This document shows, in pieces, positions 37,169 through 43,581 of a stretch of 64,000 nt of DNA. A program made the translations under genes and the position numbers. Position 1 is the stretch's first letter. Each line of letters begins with the position of its first letter. Origin of the DNA: CAJQLB01 sp041392065 (GTDB lineage Bacteria > Bacteroidota > Bacteroidia > Flavobacteriales > Flavobacteriaceae). The DNA lies in contig JAWKMU010000003.1 in assembly GCA_041392065.1 (NCBI GenBank), positions 1-64,000 of the forward strand, given 5' to 3'. Under the pieces are notes generated by a model. The model ran no database searches. It was given only the letters and a program-made list of their open reading frames with translations, and was not told the origin of the DNA.

Positions 37169-37192
37169 ATTAGTTTTTGTCGACTACATTAT
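37169..37192 (+). repeat. Repeat element shared with nptA leader and porin leader
   Basis: 37170-37192 equals 42687-42709 on the same strand at 22 of 23 positions. Its first 14 bases (37169-37182) are the exact inverse complement of 37298-37311, 9 bp before the porin ATG. On the minus strand the shared core is GACAAAAACTAA. Confidence 0.85.
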
Positions 37193-37206
37193 CATGAATT
37201 CTAATG

Positions 37207-37233
37207 ACTGCCTTTGGCCAAGGCAGTTTTTTT
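37207..37233 (+). terminator. Intrinsic terminator with no protein gene upstream on this strand
   Basis: Stem ACTGCCTT (37207-37214) with AAGGCAGT (37220-37227), 5-nt loop, followed by seven T residues (37227-37233). The minus strand has no T-run, so it works rightward only. Confidence 0.8.
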
Positions 37234-37255
37234 ATTTTCAGTATTAATGTTAATG

Positions 37256-37294
37256 TTTTGTTTACGTTAATTTAACATTAGTGTTGGTTCTTTG
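37256..37294 (+). promoter_or_regulatory. PhoB-type operator and -7 box of the porin gene
   Basis: Units TTTTGTTTACG (37256-37266) and TTAATTTAACA (37267-37277), core C at 37265 and 37276. GGTTCTTTG ends at 37294, exactly 18 nt after the last core C, as upstream of the lipoprotein gene. Confidence 0.65.
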
Positions 37295-37297
37295 CAG

Positions 37298-37311
37298 CGA
37301 CAAAAACTAAT
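37298..37311 (+). repeat. Leader element complementary to the candidate small RNA
   Basis: Fourteen bases ending 8 bp before the porin ATG are the perfect inverse complement of 37169-37182. They fall at the predicted 5' end of the porin mRNA. Confidence 0.7.
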
Positions 37312-37319
37312 ACTGAAAT

Positions 37320-38525
37320 ATGAAATTTAACATTATCTTAGTTGCTATAATTTGTCTAGCAACAACCTCGCTAAAAGCTCAAGAAATTAGTGACACTTCA
37401 TTTGGAAAAGGTTTAATCAATTTTATTGCAAAAGACAGTTCATTTAGTGTAAAGTTTGCACCGCGTTTTCAAGTTCGTTCAATGTCTTCTTGGGATCATG
37501 ATGGTAATAAATACATAAGCCCTGACCATAATTTCATAGTAAGACGTGCTCGACTAAAATTTGATGGTTACGCATATAGCCCAAAACTAAAATATAAAAT
37601 TGAGCTTGGGCTCTCAAATAGAGACATTGCAGGAGCAAATGAGTTTAACAGAAATACACCTCGTTATATTTTAGATGCTGTTATCATGTGGAGCTTTGCT
37701 AAAAACTGGGAGCTATGGGCAGGACAAACTAAACTTCCTGGTAACGTTGAACGTGTAGTTTCTTCTGGAGATTTACAACTCATAGATCGATCTTTATTAA
37801 ATAGTCGTTTTAATATTGACCGTGATTTAGGTATTCAACTAAGACATAATTCTGATTTAGGTGGTAATTTTTTAATGCGTGAAAAACTTTCAATTTCTCA
37901 AGGTGAAGGGAGAAATGTAACTGAAGGTAACGAAGGTGGTTTACAGTATACGGCAAGATTAGAATTACTGCCTTTTGGTAGCTTTAAATCAAAAGGAGAT
38001 TATACGCAATCTGCAATAGTACGTGAGGAAACTCCTAAATTAATGTTGGGATTTACTTACAATTATAACCAAGACGCAGTTAGAGAAAGAGGATTTGCAG
38101 GTGATTATATGATGAGAACCGATGGCTCTTTATACGAAACTGATCAAACTACAATTTTTGCAGACGCTATGTTTAAATACAATGGGTTTTCATTTATGGG
38201 TGAATACGCCAAACGAACTGCAGATAATGAAATTGCTACAGAAGCAGATGGTATTACTCCAACAGGTGATGTTGTTTTAACAGGAAATGCTGTAAATTTA
38301 CAAGCAGGATACATGTTTAAAAGTAATTATGAAATTGCAGCGCGTTTTACAAATGTTGCTTTTGAGGAAGTAACAGGTGTTTTACCAAGTAAACAATATA
38401 CATTAGGAGTGAACAAATTTATTGTAGGTCACAAATTAAAAGTACAAAGTGATATTAGCTACACAACCTTAGATGGAAATGAAGATAATATTACTTTCAG
38501 AATCGGATTTGATCTTCATTTTTAA
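37320..38525 (+). CDS. OprO/OprP-type phosphate-selective porin
   Basis: 401 aa with signal peptide (TSLKAQ). The body is outer-membrane barrel: SVKFAPRFQVRSMSSWDHDG, NFIVRRARLKFDGYAYSPKLKYKIELGLSNRD (typical OprO/P opening), WELWAGQTKLPGNVERVVSS, FMGEYAKRT, and terminal strand ITFRIGFDLHF ending in Phe. By family it lets phosphate or polyphosphate across the outer membrane. It is preceded by a two-unit Pho-type operator and followed 68 bp later by the PiT gene with its own operator, so it is likely induced by phosphate limitation. Length is normal. Confidence 0.9.
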   Translation: MKFNIILVAIICLATTSLKAQEISDTSFGKGLINFIAKDSSFSVKFAPRFQVRSMSSWDHDGNKYISPDHNFIVRRARLKFDGYAYSPKLKYKIELGLSNRDIAGANEFNRNTPRYILDAVIMWSFAKNWELWAGQTKLPGNVERVVSSGDLQLIDRSLLNSRFNIDRDLGIQLRHNSDLGGNFLMREKLSISQGEGRNVTEGNEGGLQYTARLELLPFGSFKSKGDYTQSAIVREETPKLMLGFTYNYNQDAVRERGFAGDYMMRTDGSLYETDQTTIFADAMFKYNGFSFMGEYAKRTADNEIATEADGITPTGDVVLTGNAVNLQAGYMFKSNYEIAARFTNVAFEEVTGVLPSKQYTLGVNKFIVGHKLKVQSDISYTTLDGNEDNITFRIGFDLHF

Positions 38526-38573
38526 AACATAACATTAAGATAACATAGTAACAAAACTTGCATAAGATATTTG
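38524..38573 (+). promoter_or_regulatory. PhoB-type operator and -7 box of the PiT gene
   Basis: Units AAAACATAACA (38524-38534) and TTAAGATAACA (38535-38545), core C at 38533 and 38544. GATATTTG ends at 38573, 29 nt after the last core C: 18 plus one 11-bp turn, so the phase is kept with one degenerate unit in between. Confidence 0.6.
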
Positions 38574-38593
38574 CAAAATAATTTAAGCTAATT

Positions 38594-40891
38594 ATGGAAA
38601 ACATATACTTATTAATGATAATAGCACTTGCCTTTCTTGCTGTTGCAGATTTGGTGGTTGGTGTTAGTAATGATGCTGTTAACTTTTTAAATTCTGCCAT
38701 AGGTTCAAAAGCAATTTCTTTTAAGACCATTATGATTGTGGCTAGTTTGGGTGTGGCAGTTGGAGCAATATATTCAAGCGGATTAATGGAAGTTGCTCGA
38801 AAAGGCATTTTCAATCCTGGTGAATTTATGTTTGATGAAATTATGGTCATATTCATGGCTGTAATGATTACAGATATTTTACTTCTGGATTTTTTCAATA
38901 CAGTAGGTATGCCTACTTCAACCACAGTTTCTATTGTTTTTGAATTATTAGGTGCCTCAGTTGCAATGGCTTTAATAAAAATTGGAGCTGATGGTGGTAG
39001 TTTTTCAGATGTTATAAATTATATTAACACCTCAAAAGCAACAGAAATTATTTTAGGAATACTGCTTTCAGTAGCTGTAGCATTTTCTGTTGGTGCACTA
39101 GTTCAATGGGTGTCAAGGTTATTATTATCTTATAATTTTGAAAGAAAAGCCAATTGGGTAGGAGCCTTGTTTGGAGGTATAGCTCTTACTGGAATTACCT
39201 ACTTTATCTTCTTAAAAGGTATGAAAGGCACTCCTTTTGCAAAAGATAGTTTTGATATTCTTGGTGGTGCTACCATTCAAGAGTTTTTGGAGACTCAAGT
39301 CTTAACTATTGTTGGTATAAGTTTAATTGTTTGGTCAGTACTGTCCTATTTAGTAGTTACTGCTTTTAAATACAATATATATAAACTAATCATTATTGTT
39401 GGGACTTTTGCATTAGCACTAGCTTTTGCTGGTAACGATTTGGTAAATTTTATTGGTGTGCCAATTGCAGCATGGCAATCATACGAAGCTTGGATTGCTT
39501 CTGGTGTTGCACCAAATGAATTTAGTATGGAAGTATTAGCTTCTAAAGTACCAACTCCTACTTTACTATTATTTATTTCTGGTTTGGTAATGGTTTTAAC
39601 TTTGTGGTTTTCTAAAAAAGCTAAATATGTTACTGAAACTGAGATAAACCTATCAAGAGAAGGTGAAGGTAAAGAGCGTTTTCAACCTAACTGGATGTCT
39701 CGAGGATTAGTAAGATTAGCGATGGCAATGTCGCAAATGTCTTCTGCTATATTACCAGAGTCTTGGCAAACTAAAATTGAAAAGCAATTTAAAAAGCCTG
39801 TTATTACGCTATCAAAAAACAAAGTACACGAATTGCCTGCTTTCGATATGGTTAGAGCTGCTGTTAACTTAATGGTAGCCTCAGTGTTAATTTCTGTGGC
39901 AACTTCAATGAAATTACCACTTTCTACTACTTATGTAACATTTATGGTTGCAATGGGTACCTCTTTAGCAGATAGAGCTTGGGGATCAGAAAGTGCTGTA
40001 TACCGAGTTGCTGGTGTTTTAAATGTTATTGGTGGATGGTTTTTTACTGCATTTATTGCTTTTGTTGCTGCTGCTACAATTGCATACTTATTGCATTGGA
40101 ATGTAAATATCATGGTTCCTGTCCTACTTTTCTTAGCAATTTTGTTATTGGTAAGAAGTTATGTTTCTCATAAAAAGAGAACTGAAACCATAAAAGCAGA
40201 AGATAGCTTAAGAAATGCCGAGAGTAGTTCTATACAAGGTGTAATTCATGAAAGCGCAGGTAATATTGCCAATGTTGTAAAAAGAGGTAATAAAATTTAT
40301 ACGAATGCCATAAATGGCTTAGCAAAACAAGACTTAGATTTATTAAAGAAAAACAAAAAACAGATTGTAAAACTATCTACCGAAATTGATGAATTGAGAG
40401 ACAATGTCTTCTATTTTATTAAAAACTTAGACGAGTCGAGTGTTGGCGCAAGTAGTTTTTACATTAACATTTTGGGTTATCTACAGGATATGGTTCAGTC
40501 TTTAGAGTATATCACTAAAGTGACTCATAAACACGTAAACAATAAGCATAAAAAATTAAAGTTCAGCCAAATTAAGGAGTTGAAAGAAGTTGATGAGCGT
40601 TTTGAAACTTTCTTTAATAATACAAAAAATGCTTTTGACTCTAGATCTTTTGAAGAAATTGGAGAAATTCTAGGTAGAAAACAAGAAATCATGTCTTTAG
40701 TAACTGACAAAATTCAAAAACAAGTTGCTCGTACACGTACCGAAGAATCAAGTCCAAAGAACACTACATTATATTTTAGTTTACTGTTGGAAACAAAAGA
40801 TTTATTGAATGCTACAATGAGTTTATTACAAGAATATCATGATTCGCATGACAGCTCAGTAGAACCTGCTACAATTTCTGAAGATAGATAA
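38594..40891 (+). CDS. pit: PiT-family inorganic phosphate transporter with PhoU-like C-terminus
   Basis: 765 aa. The membrane part has both PiT signature copies: GVSNDAVNFLNSAIGSKA (about 23-40) and AGNDLVNFIGVPIAAW (about 278-293), plus STTYVTFMVAMGTSLADRAWG. After a last membrane helix (about 505-520), residues 540-760 are a helical, charged region resembling PhoU (AGNIANVVKRGNKIYTNAI, ILGYLQDMVQSLEYITKVTHKH). The PiT half imports phosphate (or metal-phosphate) driven by H+ or Na+; the PhoU-like tail probably regulates it. It lies 68 bp after the porin, with a Pho-type operator upstream. The fusion makes it longer than E. coli PitA (499 aa). Confidence 0.92.
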   Translation: MENIYLLMIIALAFLAVADLVVGVSNDAVNFLNSAIGSKAISFKTIMIVASLGVAVGAIYSSGLMEVARKGIFNPGEFMFDEIMVIFMAVMITDILLLDFFNTVGMPTSTTVSIVFELLGASVAMALIKIGADGGSFSDVINYINTSKATEIILGILLSVAVAFSVGALVQWVSRLLLSYNFERKANWVGALFGGIALTGITYFIFLKGMKGTPFAKDSFDILGGATIQEFLETQVLTIVGISLIVWSVLSYLVVTAFKYNIYKLIIIVGTFALALAFAGNDLVNFIGVPIAAWQSYEAWIASGVAPNEFSMEVLASKVPTPTLLLFISGLVMVLTLWFSKKAKYVTETEINLSREGEGKERFQPNWMSRGLVRLAMAMSQMSSAILPESWQTKIEKQFKKPVITLSKNKVHELPAFDMVRAAVNLMVASVLISVATSMKLPLSTTYVTFMVAMGTSLADRAWGSESAVYRVAGVLNVIGGWFFTAFIAFVAAATIAYLLHWNVNIMVPVLLFLAILLLVRSYVSHKKRTETIKAEDSLRNAESSSIQGVIHESAGNIANVVKRGNKIYTNAINGLAKQDLDLLKKNKKQIVKLSTEIDELRDNVFYFIKNLDESSVGASSFYINILGYLQDMVQSLEYITKVTHKHVNNKHKKLKFSQIKELKEVDERFETFFNNTKNAFDSRSFEEIGEILGRKQEIMSLVTDKIQKQVARTRTEESSPKNTTLYFSLLLETKDLLNATMSLLQEYHDSHDSSVEPATISEDR

Positions 40892-40911
40892 TTAGTAGTT
40901 TAAATAAAAAT

Positions 40912-40943
40912 AAAAAGCACCTACTGAATAGGTGCTTTTTTTA
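40912..40943. terminator. Shared terminator of pit and nptA-like gene
   Basis: Perfect 12-bp stem AAAAAGCACCTA (40912-40923) with TAGGTGCTTTTT (40929-40940), plus more T residues. The stem includes the last codons and stop of the minus-strand gene, so both convergent transcripts end here. Confidence 0.85.
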
Positions 40944-42684
40944 TATCGTTTTCCAGTAGTGTATCCTTTTTTCCATATAGCAATTCAGCTACAATAATTA
41001 GATTCTTAATCATGTCGTTCACATTATCATTATCATTAACTAAAGACGATGCCATATCAACAGTAATTAAATCCTTTCTTATTAAATGGTCAATTCCTAA
41101 ATTGTCTGTTTGCTTATTGATTCTAGCTTTTTCTTTTAGCTTTTTTAGGATGTTGTAGTAACGTTCATTGTCTTTCTCAGTTCTGAATAAATAAACAACA
41201 CGCAAAACTTTTGCTAAACGCTTTCTAAGTTTATCGTACTCTTTTTTAATGTATTTATTGTCGGAGTTAAGATACAAAGTGATATTTCGACTTAATTCGT
41301 TAACATCTTTAATAATTTCTACCATTCTCCTATTTGCAACCTTTATCTCAGAAATTTCATTGTTTTGAATCTCATTTAGTGATAATGTGCTTTGGGCTTT
41401 GGTAGCGAATTTAATAACCTCACCATAAATATGTTTAATTCGTGTGGTATAAAGTTCTCTAATATCGGTTTCAAATAAAATGTTCGATTTTTTAATAACC
41501 TTCTTGAGTTTTAAGTCTGATTTTATGTCTTGCCTATGAATATTTAAGGCATGTGCTACAATTTCAAAAACAGCATTTTTAAATAAATATTTAGATTCTT
41601 TTATAAGTGTAGCAATGGCTGTTTCAGGGTATTTTAAAGCGCTTTCGGTTAAAAACTTAGGTTCATCAACAGATTTTCCAACTTCTTGTTTTTCAGGTAC
41701 AATTCGTTCAACAAATTTTGCAATCGGATTAATAAACCAAACTAATAAAAACGTATTCATTACATTAAACACTGTATGGAATAATGAGATTGCTACAGGA
41801 ATTGCAGCAGTACTTATATAAGGTGAATCTGATCCGAATTTAATAGACATCCAGCTTATCAATTTCAGAAAAGGATAAAACAAAATTAGCATCCAAACAA
41901 CTCCTATAACATTAAAAATTAAATGCGCTCTAGCTGTCCTCTTGGCTTGGTAATTTGCCACTATTGCTGCTATATTTGCCGTAATTGTTGTTCCAATATT
42001 TTCTCCTAAAACCATTGCGGCAGCCATTTCAAACGGAATCCAACCTTCAGCAGTCATAATAAGTGTCAATGCCATTGTAGCACTGGATGACTGAATAACA
42101 ACCGTTAAAACAGTTCCTATTAATAAAAATAATAGGATTGATAAATATCCTAAATCTGTGTATCTACTTAAGAATTCTAATATTTGAGGATTACTCTTTA
42201 TGTCTGGCATAGCTTCTTTTAAAAACTGCAGACCAATAAATAAAAGTGCAAAACCAATAATAAAACCTCCTATATTTTTAGTTTGTTCTTTCTTAGCAAA
42301 TGTAAAAGCAAATCCAAACCCAACGAGTGGCAAAGCAATTGCACTCATACTCACTTTAAATCCTAATATAGTAATTAGCCAAGCCGTTATTGTCGTACCA
42401 ATATTAGCTCCCATAATAACACTAATAGACTCAGTAAGTGTTAAAAGTCCTGCGTTAGAAAAACTAACAACCATTAAGGTTGTTGCAGATGAAGATTGAA
42501 TAACAGACGTAATAAAAAAGCCTGTAAGAATTCCTAAAAACCTATTAGAGGTCATTGTTGCTAATATGGAGCGCATCTTATTTCCTGCAAGTTTTAAGAG
42601 TGCATCACTCATTACTTTCATACCAAATAAAAAAACACCTAAAGCTCCTATAAGTTGAAGAATGTCATAAAAACCGTATTCCAT
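40921..42684 (-). CDS. Na+/phosphate cotransporter (NptA/PNaS family) with PhoU-like domain
   Basis: 587 aa. The membrane half (about 1-315) carries the two inverted-repeat QSSSATT / QSSSATM motifs characteristic of Na/Pi cotransporters, with GANIGTTITAW and GENIGTTITAN before or after them. Residues 350-570 form a PhoU-like helical domain (FKNAVFEIVAHALNIHR, EIKVANRRMVEIIKDVNELSRNI). It is predicted to move phosphate with Na+, or to export it. It is convergent with the PiT gene. It has no 11-bp Pho array but does have TTTG-N19-TAATGTAG upstream, so it may be regulated differently from PiT. Its leader holds the element found antisense in the candidate small RNA. Confidence 0.92.
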   Translation of the reverse strand: MEYGFYDILQLIGALGVFLFGMKVMSDALLKLAGNKMRSILATMTSNRFLGILTGFFITSVIQSSSATTLMVVSFSNAGLLTLTESISVIMGANIGTTITAWLITILGFKVSMSAIALPLVGFGFAFTFAKKEQTKNIGGFIIGFALLFIGLQFLKEAMPDIKSNPQILEFLSRYTDLGYLSILLFLLIGTVLTVVIQSSSATMALTLIMTAEGWIPFEMAAAMVLGENIGTTITANIAAIVANYQAKRTARAHLIFNVIGVVWMLILFYPFLKLISWMSIKFGSDSPYISTAAIPVAISLFHTVFNVMNTFLLVWFINPIAKFVERIVPEKQEVGKSVDEPKFLTESALKYPETAIATLIKESKYLFKNAVFEIVAHALNIHRQDIKSDLKLKKVIKKSNILFETDIRELYTTRIKHIYGEVIKFATKAQSTLSLNEIQNNEISEIKVANRRMVEIIKDVNELSRNITLYLNSDNKYIKKEYDKLRKRLAKVLRVVYLFRTEKDNERYYNILKKLKEKARINKQTDNLGIDHLIRKDLITVDMASSLVNDNDNVNDMIKNLIIVAELLYGKKDTLLENDIKKAPIQ

Positions 42685-42686
42685 AG

Positions 42687-42709
42687 TTAGTTTTTGTCAA
42701 CTACATTAT
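42687..42709 (+). repeat. nptA leader copy of the 23-bp repeat element
   Basis: 22 of 23 bases equal 37170-37192. On the minus strand it covers the -7-like TAATGTAG and the predicted 5' end of the nptA mRNA, finishing 2 bp before the ATG. A -33 TTTG lies 19 nt upstream of TAATGTAG. Confidence 0.8.
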
Positions 42710-42819
42710 TATTAAAAGATAATATTACAAATTAATTTTTCAAAAAAAAGTGTTGTTGGGCATATTTACTTAATCCATAAAATTCTATTACATTAGTAAA
42801 AATCAAAATAGCTTTCTAG

Positions 42820-43536
42820 ATGAAAAATTATGTCATTATTGCATTTTTAGCTTTACATTTTATGTCTTGCAAAAAAGAACTTACTTCTGAGCAAGTTTTA
42901 AATAATGCTATTGCTTATCATGATCCAAACAATATGTGGCCTTCATTTAACTCATCCTTTCATGTCACTATGGAAACTCCAGATGCTCCTAAAAGAGAAA
43001 GTGATATTTTACTAGACATTGCTGCTGGAGGATTTTACCTAAAAGCTGTAAGAGACACGATTATGGTAGAATACAGCGTAAAAGCAGACCATTGCAATAT
43101 TGTTTTTAATGGAAGTACAACGTTTACTGAAGAGGAAGCCAAAGCCAATAATCTTAACTGTGATAGAGCAAAAATGTATAAAAACTATTACTCTTACTTA
43201 TATGGTTTACCAATGAAACTGAAAGACCCTGGAACACATATTTCTAAAACTGTTGAGCATAAAACTTTTAAAGACAAAGAGTATTTGGTACTAAAAGCAA
43301 CGTATGACGAAAATGTTGGAAGCGATATCTGGTATATTTATTTAAATCCTGAAACCTATGCCATGGAAGTGTACCAGTTTTTTAAAACCGATGAAAATGG
43401 CAACCAAAACAATGAAAGTGGTGAGTATATTTTACTCTCTGAAGAAATGGTAGTAAACGATATTAAAATGCCTAAAGTAAGGGCTTGGTATTACAATAAA
43501 GACGATAAATATCTTGGTACAGATATTTTAAAATAA
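42820..43536 (+). CDS. Lipoprotein resembling DUF6503 family
   Basis: 238 aa. Signal with lipobox HFMSC (Cys17), then CKKELTSEQVLNNAIAYHDPNNMW, a pattern I associate with DUF6503-type proteins (family name from memory). The body is mostly beta strands with a lipid/LolA-like feel (MWPSFNSSFHVTME, SDIWYIYLNPETYAMEVYQFF, YILLSEEMVVNDIKMPKVRAWY). Function unknown. It probably resides in the outer membrane periplasmic leaflet. It stands alone, divergent from the nptA-like gene, with a terminator after it. Confidence 0.75.
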   Translation: MKNYVIIAFLALHFMSCKKELTSEQVLNNAIAYHDPNNMWPSFNSSFHVTMETPDAPKRESDILLDIAAGGFYLKAVRDTIMVEYSVKADHCNIVFNGSTTFTEEEAKANNLNCDRAKMYKNYYSYLYGLPMKLKDPGTHISKTVEHKTFKDKEYLVLKATYDENVGSDIWYIYLNPETYAMEVYQFFKTDENGNQNNESGEYILLSEEMVVNDIKMPKVRAWYYNKDDKYLGTDILK

Positions 43537-43563
43537 AAAAGCGCCTCTTTCGAGGCGCCTTTT
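43537..43563. terminator. Bidirectional GC-rich terminator
   Basis: Stem GCGCCTC (43541-43547) with GAGGCGC (43552-43558), with an A-run before and T-run after; shared by the lipoprotein gene and nrdA. Confidence 0.85.
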
Positions 43564-43581
43564 ATATAAACACTTATTAAA

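Larger units (their letters stand above)
37040..37235 (+). ncRNA. Candidate phosphate-responsive small RNA
   Basis: The 394-bp gap 36926-37319 contains a rightward Pho-type operator with a -7-like box ending at 37034 and a strong intrinsic terminator ending at 37233. The longest rightward ORFs between them are 16-17 codons and unconvincing, so the roughly 190-nt transcript would be non-coding. Nucleotides 37169-37182 are perfectly complementary (14 nt) to 37298-37311 in the porin leader. Nucleotides 37170-37192 match the antisense of the nptA leader with one difference, which would be a tolerated G-U pair. Regulation of porin and nptA mRNAs by base-pairing is inferred. The 5' end is a guess. 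Confidence 0.4.

Noticed and set aside
38497..38925. 142-aa minus-strand ORF across the start of pit
   Set aside because: It covers the conserved start of PiT and the porin end; its sequence has no coding character and is a shadow frame.
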